Source: Bacillota bacterium (GTDB lineage: Bacteria; Bacillota_I; Bacilli_A; RF39; UBA660). From it: 11,295 nucleotides of DNA. How positions within the stretch are numbered: the first letter of the stretch is position 1; each line of letters starts with the position of its first letter. This document shows positions 5,697 to 11,295 of the stretch, one piece after another. The position numbers were made by a program, and so were the translations under genes. The stretch spans positions 1-11,295 of the forward strand of contig JAGZRP010000010.1 of assembly GCA_018381595.1 (NCBI GenBank). Reading direction: 5' to 3'. The notes under the pieces were generated by a model. That model ran no database searches and was not told where the DNA came from. It saw only the letters and a program-made list of their open reading frames with translations.

Positions 5697-6581
5697 TTCT
5701 TGTTTAATATAGTCTTCCACTTCACTGATAGTTTTTTGAAAGTTTTTAAAATCAGCAGTCATCCATGTAACTGGAAGTTGATGATTGAAAAAAGTATATT
5801 GTCTTTTCGCATAATGACGACTTACCTTTTTTATCTCTTCTAAACAATCCTTTAACTCCTGTTTTCCTTCAAAGTAAGGAAATAATTCTTTATATCCAAT
5901 CGGAGTTAAAATCGCTTTGGTACGAATTTGAGAATCATAAATATTCTTTGCTTCCTCCAATAATCCCATTTCTAACATAATGTTTACACGATGATTGATT
6001 CTATCATATAATACATTTCTATCACAAGTAAGACCAATAAAAATAGTTGGATAAAGTAATTTATCTGTTTTTTCTTTTTCTTCTAGCACTTGTTTTGTAT
6101 CATAATAATAATCTAGAGCTCTTTCGATTCTTTTTCGGTTATTGGGATGAATGGTAGTATTAGAATCAATCGCAATTAATTGCTTATATAAATCTTCATT
6201 AGAATAAGTAGAATATTCCCCTTTATAAGATGTTTTTTGAAACTGATAATCATATAATGCTGCTTTGATATAAAGTCCTGTTCCACCTACTAAAATAGGT
6301 GTTTTATCTCTCTTGATACAATCCTCAATCCAGTATCTAGCATCTTTTTGATAATCACTGACACTATACTCTTCTTTTACATCCTTGATATCAAATAAAT
6401 GATGAGGGATTCCTTCCTTTTCTTCTTCTCTTATTTTAGCTGTTGCAATATCTAAACCACGATATACTTGTGTACTATCTGCATTGATGATTTCTCCATC
6501 AAACATTTTTGCAAGTTCTACACTTAATTTTGTCTTTCCAACTGCCGTTGGTCCTAAAATTACAATCACCTGATTTTTCAT
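5688..6581 (-). CDS. miaA: tRNA dimethylallyltransferase
   Basis: MiaA transfers a dimethylallyl group to N6 of A37 in tRNAs that read UNN codons, the first step toward ms2i6A. The sequence has the P-loop GPTAVGKT at 10-17, DSTQVYR at 35-41 with the conserved catalytic-site Asp/Thr, IPHHLFD, the GGTGLYI motif at 98-104 and the C-terminal IGYKEL and SRHYAKRQYTFF segments used in tRNA binding. The 297-aa length is normal. The start lies 1 nt after the ruvB stop, with AAAGGTAG as SD inside the end of ruvB, so it is the last gene of the ruvA-ruvB-miaA operon. Bacillus pairs ruvAB with queA/tgt instead, and miaA elsewhere. Confidence 0.96.
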   Translation of the reverse strand: MKNQVIVILGPTAVGKTKLSVELAKMFDGEIINADSTQVYRGLDIATAKIREEEKEGIPHHLFDIKDVKEEYSVSDYQKDARYWIEDCIKRDKTPILVGGTGLYIKAALYDYQFQKTSYKGEYSTYSNEDLYKQLIAIDSNTTIHPNNRKRIERALDYYYDTKQVLEEKEKTDKLLYPTIFIGLTCDRNVLYDRINHRVNIMLEMGLLEEAKNIYDSQIRTKAILTPIGYKELFPYFEGKQELKDCLEEIKKVSRHYAKRQYTFFNHQLPVTWMTADFKNFQKTISEVEDYIKQEIK

Positions 6582-6582
6582 A

Positions 6583-7590
6583 CTATTCTACCTTTTCTGG
6601 ACAAGGAATTTCTAAATGGTCATACGCTTTTCTTGTGACCATTCTTCCTCTACTGGTTCTTTTTAATAATCCTGTTTGCAACAAATAAGGTTCATATACA
6701 TCTTCAATCGTTCCTCGTTCTTCTCCAATAGAAGAAGCAATTGCTTCAATTCCAACAGGTCCTCCATTGAACTTTTCAATAATCGATTTTAATAAATGAT
6801 AATCGGTATCATCTAATCCAAGACTATCTACTTTTAATTTATCCAATGCGTATTTTGTGATTTCCAAATCAATGAGACCATTTCCCATCACAAGTGCAAA
6901 ATCTCTTACACGACGGAATAAACGATTTGCAATACGAGGCGTTCCACGACTACGGGTTGCAAGTTCCACTGCTGCATCTTCCGTAATTTCACACTCTAAA
7001 ACACGACTCGTTCTTTTTACAATTTGGGTTAATTCCTCTACGGTATAATAATTCAATTTAGAGACAATCCCAAAGCGATCTCTTAATGGGTCTGATAAAT
7101 CCCCTGCACGTGTCGTTGCCCCAACCAATGTAAATGGTGGTAAATTAATTTTAATATTACGACTCGTAGAACCTTCTCCTACAATAATATCTAACGTGAA
7201 ATCTTCCATCGCTGGATATAAAATTTCTTCAATGAAACGTGGCATACGATGAATCTCATCAATGAATAAAACATCTCCTGGTTCTAGTGTAGAAAGAATC
7301 GCTGCTAAATCCCCACTCTTTTCAATAGATGGTCCAGATGCTGTTTTAATCTGACTACCAAGTTCATTCGCGATGATATAAGAAAGTGTTGTCTTACCAA
7401 GCCCAGGAGGACCATATAGTAAAACATGATCCAATGGTTCTTCTCTCATCATAGCTGCTTTAATAAAAATCTCTAAATTTTCTTTGACCTCACTTTGCCC
7501 AATATATTCATCAATATTATCAGGGCGAATCGTTTTTTCAAAACTATCTTCCTCTAATTTATCACTTGTTATGATTCTTTCTTCTTCCAT
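6583..7590 (-). CDS. ruvB: Holliday junction branch-migration ATPase RuvB
   Basis: RuvB (335 aa) is the hexameric AAA+ motor that, loaded by RuvA, drives branch migration of Holliday junctions. Motifs in order: Walker A GPPGLGKT (60-67), Walker B DEIHR (111-115), sensor 1 GATTRAG (157-163), the arginine finger in PLRDRFG (Arg170), sensor 2 RGTPRIANR (215-223), and the C-terminal winged helix with [20 protein letters not shown] and [17 protein letters not shown]. Full length and intact. It starts 9 nt after ruvA with AGAGGTG as SD and ends 1 nt before miaA. No ruvC is next to it; Firmicutes usually resolve junctions with RecU. Confidence 0.97.
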   Translation of the reverse strand: MEEERIITSDKLEEDSFEKTIRPDNIDEYIGQSEVKENLEIFIKAAMMREEPLDHVLLYGPPGLGKTTLSYIIANELGSQIKTASGPSIEKSGDLAAILSTLEPGDVLFIDEIHRMPRFIEEILYPAMEDFTLDIIVGEGSTSRNIKINLPPFTLVGATTRAGDLSDPLRDRFGIVSKLNYYTVEELTQIVKRTSRVLECEITEDAAVELATRSRGTPRIANRLFRRVRDFALVMGNGLIDLEITKYALDKLKVDSLGLDDTDYHLLKSIIEKFNGGPVGIEAIASSIGEERGTIEDVYEPYLLQTGLLKRTSRGRMVTRKAYDHLEIPCPEKVE

Positions 7591-7599
7591 ATGACACCT

Positions 7600-8157
7600 C
7601 TATTTTAACATCAATTTCAATGCTTCTTTAATTTGTTCTTCTAATGTTAATGTACTATCCATCTTAGGTAATATCCTTTTAATATCCGGTTGTTTATATC
7701 CAAGCCCTTTTAATACATCAACAAGTTCATTAAACTGGTCTACTTCTTTTTCTCCCGTTGGAGTAGCTGCTAGTTTTCCCTTTAAGTCTAAAATAATTTG
7801 ACGTGCTACTTTATCCCCAATTTTAGGAAATTTTTTCAAATATAATACATTTTCTCTTTCAATCGCATCCATGATTCCATCAATCGAACCAGTTGCAAGC
7901 ATGGGAAGTGCCATTTTACAACCCAATCCTTTGACATTAATTAATTTCAAAAATAACTCTTTTTCTTCTTTCGTTTTAAATCCATAAAGTGTATTCTCAT
8001 CTTCTCTTACATGTTGATATAAATATATTTTTAAAGATTCTTCTTCATGAAATTGATATGGATTTGCAGTATAAATAAAATATCCAATTCCATTTACTTC
8101 TAACACAATATAATTTGTTTCTATTTCTTTAATCGTTCCGTTCATATATGCATACAT
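7600..8157 (-). CDS. ruvA: Holliday junction-binding protein RuvA
   Basis: RuvA (185 aa, slightly short of the usual 190-205) forms the tetramer that holds the four-way junction and recruits RuvB. Domain I is an OB-fold (1-62; GTIKEIETNYIVLEVNGIGY and LYGF at the end). Domain II has two helix-hairpin-helix motifs, LINVKGLGCKMAL (72-84) and FPKIGDKVARQIILDL (110-125). A linker (128-142) leads to domain III (143-185; DVLKGLGYKQPDI), which contacts RuvB. The linker is short, which explains the length. The ATG at 8157 follows GGTGA by 7 nt. It is the first gene of ruvA-ruvB-miaA, read from an extended -10 promoter about 20 nt upstream. Confidence 0.95.
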   Translation of the reverse strand: MYAYMNGTIKEIETNYIVLEVNGIGYFIYTANPYQFHEEESLKIYLYQHVREDENTLYGFKTKEEKELFLKLINVKGLGCKMALPMLATGSIDGIMDAIERENVLYLKKFPKIGDKVARQIILDLKGKLAATPTGEKEVDQFNELVDVLKGLGYKQPDIKRILPKMDSTLTLEEQIKEALKLMLK

Positions 8158-8174
8158 AATTATTCACCATCTTC

Positions 8175-8183
8175 ATTATATCA
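8175..8183 (-). promoter_or_regulatory. Extended -10 promoter of ruvA-ruvB-miaA
   Basis: On the minus strand TGATATAAT is a perfect extended -10; the base 17 nt upstream (TTCCAA) is a poor -35. Start near 8168 leaves a leader of about 11 nt containing the SD. Confidence 0.7.
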
Positions 8184-8212
8184 TAACAAACAAATGTTTG
8201 GAACTGTTATTC

Positions 8213-8245
8213 AAAAAAAGATAGAAATATTTATTTTCCATCTTT
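8213..8245 (-). terminator. Terminator of the prepilin operon
   Basis: On the minus strand the stem AAAGATGGAAA / TTTCTATCTTT (11 bp, one G-U, loop 7 nt) runs into a T stretch. The stop codon of the prepilin gene lies in the loop. It separates the prepilin operon from the ruvA promoter. Confidence 0.9.
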
Positions 8246-8590
8246 AAAATAAGTATACGTATAATTTTTCTTTACTTTTTTAATTTCTACGCAGGCATTA
8301 TCCTTGATTGGTTCTTGTGTCTTTGGATCTTTCAAATCTTTATCTAAATATCCTTTTTTCAAAGTTGAAACGGTAACACAAAGCGGTGTCTCTCCTACTT
8401 CTGGTAATTGAAGACGATTATCTGTTGCCCATGATTTTGCAGCTGACACAATGGTCTCTTCTTGATTTTTTTGTGCATCACTTTTAAATTCATTAATCAC
8501 ATTGGTTACAGTTGGAACAATTAACAATGCGATAATACCAAGAATGGTGATAGTTGCGAGTAATTCAACTAAAGTAAATCCTTTTTTCAT
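8231..8590 (-). CDS. Type IV prepilin-like protein (ComGC/pseudopilin class)
   Basis: The 119-aa protein starts MKKGFTLVELLATITILGII, a textbook class III (prepilin) signal. Cleavage by prepilin peptidase would fall between Gly4 and Phe5, leaving N-terminal Phe and the helix-packing Glu (the E of LVELL, position 5 of the mature protein). The hydrophobic helix (5-33) is followed by a small globular domain with two Cys (71 and 100) placed to form a disulfide, as in many Gram-positive prepilins with a C-x-x-V...DP-x-T-x...C-V-x-I layout. SD GAGGAG precedes the ATG by 6 nt. It is last in a three-gene operon with two membrane proteins and ends in a strong terminator. No assembly ATPase or prepilin peptidase is nearby, so machinery must be elsewhere. 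Whether it serves competence, a surface pilus or secretion cannot be told. Confidence 0.92.
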   Translation of the reverse strand: MKKGFTLVELLATITILGIIALLIVPTVTNVINEFKSDAQKNQEETIVSAAKSWATDNRLQLPEVGETPLCVTVSTLKKGYLDKDLKDPKTQEPIKDNACVEIKKVKKNYTYTYFKDGK

Positions 8591-8591
8591 A

Positions 8592-8903
8592 TTATCTCCT
8601 CTTTTTATTTTTTATAAAATATTTTACAAGATAAACTTCAAATATAATAAAACAAAGTAAATATCCCCAAGTAAGTATCTGATTAAAAACTCCTGTTGAA
8701 TAATGATTAATAATACTCAATAAGTTGGCTGGAACATATTGATTTAATAAATTTGTAATTTCTGGTATTCCTAATAATTCTTTTAACAATGTTAAAATTC
8801 TAAGAAGAATATCAGAGATTGCAAAGAAATATACAAAGCTTTGAAAGCTTTTAAAAATCACAACTACAATGAGCGCTAAAACAATAAAAATAACTAAATC
8901 CAT
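8592..8903 (-). CDS. Hypothetical small integral membrane protein of the prepilin operon (103 aa)
   Basis: No family is recognised. There is a hydrophobic N-terminal helix (about 2-18, possibly running on to 30), an amphipathic leucine-rich middle (about 32-65, LLRILTLLKELLGIPEITNLL), a second clear membrane helix at about 77-95 (ILTWGYLLCFIIFEVYLVKYF) and a basic tail (KNKKRR), which suggests a cytoplasmic C-terminus. Its ATG immediately follows the stop of the preceding gene, with GGGGA inside that gene as SD, and it ends 1 nt before the prepilin start codon. This tight packing argues that the three proteins are made together, perhaps for the same membrane apparatus. Confidence 0.8.
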   Translation of the reverse strand: MDLVIFIVLALIVVVIFKSFQSFVYFFAISDILLRILTLLKELLGIPEITNLLNQYVPANLLSIINHYSTGVFNQILTWGYLLCFIIFEVYLVKYFIKNKKRR

Positions 8904-9437
8904 TTACTTTTCCCCTTCCACGATATCATTTAAATGATAACTGTAAAATACAATTTTATTCTTTTCTGTATCAATACGTGATATAAATTCACGATTCCCA
9001 ACCATCACATCGGCAATGAGTAATTCTTCTTTCTGCTGATTGATGTCTAATAGTTGGTTTAATAAATCATCGGTGTCTTCTATTTCACTTGCATTCCATT
9101 TCACAAATGACTGAACCAAGTTTTTGTGTTTCTTTTGATTGAATACTTCCTTATCAAAGACAAGCAATGACTTAGAAATGATATTATCGTCTTCATAAAC
9201 ATAAAGAGAAATCCCATCTTCTAATTGGTATAATATCCATTCTTTTTCTACTTTTTTTGTCACATCACTTTTTTGAAATGTTTGATATAATGCCGTCTCA
9301 AACGATGGAACAGAAACTTCCTTGTAATGTTCCTTCTTGGCTTGATGCATAAAGAAATATAACAAAGTCCAAAGAATGACAAAAACGGCTAAAATAATAC
9401 AAACAGAAATGATTGTCTTTTTTGTCTCCTGTTTCAT
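8904..9437 (-). CDS. Hypothetical single-helix membrane protein of the prepilin operon (177 aa)
   Basis: I do not recognise a family. The protein has a Lys-rich N-terminus, one membrane helix at about 8-30 (TIISVCIILAVFVILWTLLYFF) and an exposed domain of about 145 residues that is charged and mixed alpha/beta (EKEWILYQLEDGISLYVYED, REFISRIDTEKNKIVFYSY). There are no Cys in that domain, which suits an exported domain, and the signal-anchor would leave it outside. It is the first gene of the operon, with SD GAGGG and an extended -10 promoter about 25 nt upstream. The topology resembles bitopic accessory subunits of type IV-like machines, but that rests on the neighbouring prepilin only. Confidence 0.8.
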   Translation of the reverse strand: MKQETKKTIISVCIILAVFVILWTLLYFFMHQAKKEHYKEVSVPSFETALYQTFQKSDVTKKVEKEWILYQLEDGISLYVYEDDNIISKSLLVFDKEVFNQKKHKNLVQSFVKWNASEIEDTDDLLNQLLDINQQKEELLIADVMVGNREFISRIDTEKNKIVFYSYHLNDIVEGEK

Positions 9438-9461
9438 AGAAACCCTCGCATTCTAGTAATC

Positions 9462-9490
9462 ATTATATCATCTTTTATAAAATTGAGCAA
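9462..9490 (-). promoter_or_regulatory. Promoter of the prepilin operon
   Basis: On the minus strand TTGCTC (9485-9490), a 17-nt spacer and TATAAT (9462-9467) with upstream TGA form a good promoter. The start would lie near 9455, about 20 nt before the ATG. Confidence 0.7.
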
Positions 9491-9526
9491 CGAAAAAACA
9501 TATGTTATATATACCCTATCTTTTAA

Positions 9527-9679
9527 TTATCTAACAAGTTTTTTCTTGATATAAATAAATCCAACAGGAATATATAATAAGCTTAAAATAGAAATAATAA
9601 TCGCTAATACTTGAATATTATGAATCGATGTATATAATAGAATAACAAAAATCAAACTAATTATTTGTGAAATTATCAT
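9527..9679 (-). CDS. Doubtful small membrane ORF (50 aa), or remnant of a larger gene
   Basis: Within the AT-rich gap 9438-9761 one frame reads 50 codons, starting MIISQIISLIFVILLYT and ending PVGFIYIKKKLVR. It has two hydrophobic segments (about 3-18 and 23-44) and a basic tail, giving a convincing two-helix topology. No SD precedes the ATG. The frame stays open and hydrophobic for about 13 codons further upstream, back to a TAA, without another good start. It could be an expressed small membrane protein with weak initiation or the decayed end of an older membrane protein gene. No other gene is visible in this gap. Confidence 0.3.
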   Translation of the reverse strand: MIISQIISLIFVILLYTSIHNIQVLAIIISILSLLYIPVGFIYIKKKLVR

Positions 9680-9745
9680 AAAATTATAATAGATAAAGAT
9701 ATGAAAAAAATGCTAATAATTATTATATATATCAGGAAAACAAAG

Positions 9746-9776
9746 AAAAAAAGCATCAACTTTATGAGTTGACACT
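9746..9776 (-). terminator. Terminator of the glycine-rich protein gene
   Basis: On the minus strand the stem AGTGTCAACT / AGTTGATGCT (10 bp including two G-U, loop CATAA) is followed by at least six T. The stop codon lies in the loop. Confidence 0.88.
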
Positions 9777-10649
9777 TACTAATGTAATTCTCGCATATCC
9801 ATTCGTGGAATTTCCTTTCATACTTCCAACGCCTCTCGGATTTGGCATCGTATGTAATCCATCTATCATGACTGGATTTGTAAATATTTTACCGGAATAA
9901 TGGTTCGGTTGACCTGTATGGATAATATTAGATTCTGTAGAACTTTCTTTCATTGCATCGCAGCCTGGATAACCGGAAATGAAACTAGAACCCCCTCCAG
10001 CTCCTCCAGCATAGGAAACACTGCCTCCACCGTAGTATCCTCCTCCACCTCCAGGACCTACATCACTACAACCAACACAACCTGTTCCACCGATACCAAA
10101 GAAACCTTTTTCTCCTTTATTGTATTTTTCATCTGACCCAGTCCCAGCAATTCCTCCAGATGTTTGCGTTCCTCCAGTACCATTGGTTAATAATGTCGTA
10201 TGAATTCCTGTTCCCGGATATCCAGTAAGTCCTCCACCAGCACCACCTTTTACACGCTCGGCACCTCCTCCACCGGCAGCTACCATAATCCGTGTTTTTA
10301 AACTATTAAAATCATACCATAGTCCTGGAGTTAAACGAATATCGGTTGCTCCTCCACCCGGTAATATTCCTTTACTTCCATTAAATCCAATCCCAGTATA
10401 TTCTAATTCTTGAGAACCTACGTAGATATAATAGGTTTCTCCTTTTTCTAATTTTATATATCCACTTGTATAGACACCCTTTCCAGGAATTCCATTATAA
10501 ATAAAATTCCCTGCTGCTCCCCACAGTTCAATCAAATAAACTCCTGTTTCAGGAACTGTATAAACTTGATATTGTTTTGTAGAATCAAATTCTTTCATTT
10601 GAAATGCAGAAGCTATACAAGTATCACTTGTTTTGATTTGATCATCCAC
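9762..10649 (-). CDS. Glycine-rich (ALK-like GRP) surface-type protein, start uncertain
   Basis: Counted from the GTG at 10649 the protein has 295 aa. It begins with a beta-rich segment (FDSTKQYQVYTVPETGVYLI, then ELWGAAG) and continues with the hallmarks of the glycine-rich family PF12810: a YIYVG strand, GGGATDIRL (98-106), MVAAGGGGA (122-130), long Gly runs at 135-222 (GGAGGG, GPGGGGGYYGGG, GGAGGGSSFI) and the C-terminal NGYARITL strand. The four Cys at 11, 191, 194 and 230 could be paired outside the cell. Such modules are common in surface proteins of gut Firmicutes, but no signal peptide or anchor is seen in this frame. The GTG has no SD. A strong SD with another GTG lies at 10682-10696, one frame away. 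The start is therefore unsure: frameshifted, recoded or decayed 5' end. Confidence 0.75.
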   Translation of the reverse strand: MDDQIKTSDTCIASAFQMKEFDSTKQYQVYTVPETGVYLIELWGAAGNFIYNGIPGKGVYTSGYIKLEKGETYYIYVGSQELEYTGIGFNGSKGILPGGGATDIRLTPGLWYDFNSLKTRIMVAAGGGGAERVKGGAGGGLTGYPGTGIHTTLLTNGTGGTQTSGGIAGTGSDEKYNKGEKGFFGIGGTGCVGCSDVGPGGGGGYYGGGSVSYAGGAGGGSSFISGYPGCDAMKESSTESNIIHTGQPNHYSGKIFTNPVMIDGLHTMPNPRGVGSMKGNSTNGYARITLVSVNS

Positions 10650-10684
10650 AACAACCGCTTTATCATGAAATCCTTTTTTCGCAC
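10613..10684 (-). CDS. Short ORF with strong SD overlapping the 5' end of the glycine-rich gene
   Basis: An AAGGAGAG SD (10691-10697) stands 8 nt before the GTG at 10684, the best initiation signal in the region. The frame is short: 23 codons starting MRKKDFMIKRLLWMI, then TAG at 10613. The third and fourth codons end the heptamer A AAA AAG (10679-10673); a -1 slip there joins exactly the frame of the glycine-rich protein, giving MRKKGFHDKAVVVDDQ at the N-terminus. It may be a leader peptide, the 0-frame of a recoding event, or the relic of a frameshifted start. Which one cannot be decided from sequence. Confidence 0.4.
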   Translation of the reverse strand: MRKKDFMIKRLLWMIKSKQVILV

Positions 10685-10770
10685 AAAACTCTCTCCTTCT
10701 ATTTTTCTTTTTTGCTTAATCGCTTCATTAAGTTTTAAAAGAAAAAATAGTTGAAAGAAAGTCTAGAGGG

Positions 10771-10856
10771 TTACCTAAATACCCCCATGCTAACGTTAAG
10801 CTAACTATCATACATCTGCACTCCTTTAGTTTTATCTTCTAAAATTATATCAAATT
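10771..10856 (-). other. Conserved promoter/leader element, copy 2
   Basis: It is homologous to 1046-1133 on the same strand (see there for the shared blocks). Here the G tract is five G rather than eight, a 4-nt insertion (GATA or ATAG) follows ATGTATG, and the start includes an SD-like AAAGGAG before a 4-codon frame (ATG TAT GAT AGT TAG). A 6-bp stem GGGGGT / ACCCTC can form around the G tract. It lies about 75 nt upstream of the strong SD/GTG of the glycine-rich gene. Unlike copy 1, no convincing intrinsic terminator follows it. Confidence 0.6.
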
Positions 10857-10872
10857 ATCTTTCATCTGACTA
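10844..10872 (-). promoter_or_regulatory. Promoter of leader copy 2 and the glycine-rich gene
   Basis: On the minus strand TAGTCA (10867-10872, 4 of 6 consensus), a 17-nt spacer and TATAAT (10844-10849) with TGA form an extended -10 promoter. Start near 10837 gives a leader of about 150 nt before the GTG at 10684. Confidence 0.65.
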
Positions 10873-10930
10873 GTATCAAATGATTATCGCTATCACCCAA
10901 CCATTTTTCCAATGGGAAAATTGAGCAAAG

Positions 10931-10954
10931 AAAAAGTAGTTTTATAAAACTACT
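10931..10954 (-). terminator. Terminator of the right-edge gene
   Basis: The inverted repeat AGTAGTTTTATAAAACTACT (9-bp stem, 2-nt centre; in practice a 7-8-bp stem) is followed on the minus strand by five T and TCTTT. It ends transcripts of the gene at 10972-11295. Confidence 0.85.
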
Positions 10955-10971
10955 CTTCTAACACAGAGGCT

Positions 10972-11295
10972 TTATTTCTCTGTCATTTTTACAATTTCTA
11001 ATTTTTTATCATTATGAATTAAAACAAGCGTACAAGATTTTTGATAACCTAAATCTTTCGCATAGGAAATAGTCAAATCTACATAATATGCTTTCTCATC
11101 ACTGACTTCATCATTTAAAACAAATTCTTTTTGTACCATATTAATCATATCAACATTTACAACTTCAGGAAGTTCTTGTTCTCTATCCCCATAAATATTA
11201 TTTTCTACATAGTGATAAATTCCATTCATTGCTGTTTTTAGAAAAGATTCTTGATAAGAAGCATATACAAATTGAACCCCACCAACATCATTACG
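10972..11295 (-). CDS. Hypothetical protein, C-terminal 107 residues (5' end beyond window)
   Basis: The frame is open through the right edge, so the ATG at 11229 is most likely internal: the preceding residues RNDVGGVQFVYASYQESF continue sensibly and no SD precedes that ATG. No family is recognised. The visible part starts with a probable helix (YQESFLKTAMNGIYHYV), has an acidic middle and ends with beta strands (KAYYVDLTISYAKDLG, SCTLVLIHNDKKLEIVKM). No membrane helix is visible in this part. The beginning could be the end of a membrane-proximal region of a larger protein, which the missing part would show. Confidence 0.7.
   Translation of the reverse strand, partial: RNDVGGVQFVYASYQESFLKTAMNGIYHYVENNIYGDREQELPEVVNVDMINMVQKEFVLNDEVSDEKAYYVDLTISYAKDLGYQKSCTLVLIHNDKKLEIVKMTEK

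Noticed and set aside
9900..10136. Plus-strand ORF of 78 codons rich in Ser/Thr opposite the glycine-rich gene
   Set aside because: It is the antisense shadow of the Gly codons (GGA/GGT read as TCC/ACC); no SD or family.
1046..10856. The two leader copies as attachment sites or ends of a mobile element or invertible region
   Set aside because: They are direct, not inverted, contain promoter features, are about 80% rather than fully identical, and enclose housekeeping genes in conserved order with no recombinase or transposase.
10972..11229. Complete 85-aa gene starting at the ATG at 11229
   Set aside because: The frame stays open to the window edge with plausible protein sequence and the ATG lacks an SD, so this is the end of a longer gene.
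1..11295. CRISPR array, tRNA, rRNA or insertion sequence
   Set aside because: No regularly spaced repeats, no tRNA-like cloverleaf with TTCGA-type arm, no rRNA-like stretch and no transposase was seen on either strand.

Overview
The window is AT-rich and reads with standard codons: TGG serves for Trp and no internal TGA is needed. It carries Firmicutes-type genes, among them germination protease gpr, spoIIP, rpsT, ruvAB without ruvC, miaA and a Gram-positive prepilin. Shine-Dalgarno sites are strong (GGAGG or GGTGA types), and vegetative promoters repeatedly use an extended -10 of the form TGATATAAT. The best guess is a small-genome, low-GC, probably gut-associated member of the Bacilli (RF39/Erysipelotrichia-like). 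That placement is inference; no rRNA is present.

Layout, left to right. 1-839 (minus): start of a large surface protein (membrane anchor, TasA/camelysin-like beginning, Ig-like module) that runs off the left edge. 840-1163: its long upstream region, holding a promoter, a conserved leader element and a strong intrinsic terminator. 1194-4290 (minus): gpr, spoIIP, a small membrane protein in the yqxA position, and an acidic helical protein of unknown function. Divergent from gpr is rpsT (plus), followed by a membrane-anchored transglutaminase-like protein (plus). 5672-8157 (minus): ruvA-ruvB-miaA operon with its own promoter and terminator. 8213-9437 (minus): three-gene operon of two unknown membrane proteins and a type IV prepilin-like protein. 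9438-9761: AT-rich gap with a doubtful 50-codon membrane ORF. 9762-10649 (minus): glycine-rich surface-type protein with an odd 5' end, preceded by a second copy of the conserved leader. 10972-11295 (minus): 3' part of an unknown gene running off the right edge.

How it fits together. The rpsT/gpr/spoIIP/yqxA-position order matches the Bacillus chromosome, and gpr and spoIIP each have a candidate compartment-specific sporulation promoter, so the cell probably forms spores or recently did. RuvAB and MiaA are housekeeping functions for Holliday-junction branch migration and tRNA modification. The most unusual signal is the pair of about 87-nt homologous promoter/leader elements, nearly 10 kb apart, upstream of the two surface-protein genes. 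Each contains an extended -10, a common RNA start and a G-tract hairpin. One is followed by an intrinsic terminator before its gene; the other precedes a gene whose strong SD/GTG start is one frame away from the long ORF across an A AAA AAG slippery heptamer. Genes elsewhere in the window have very short 5' leaders, so these long leaders stand out.
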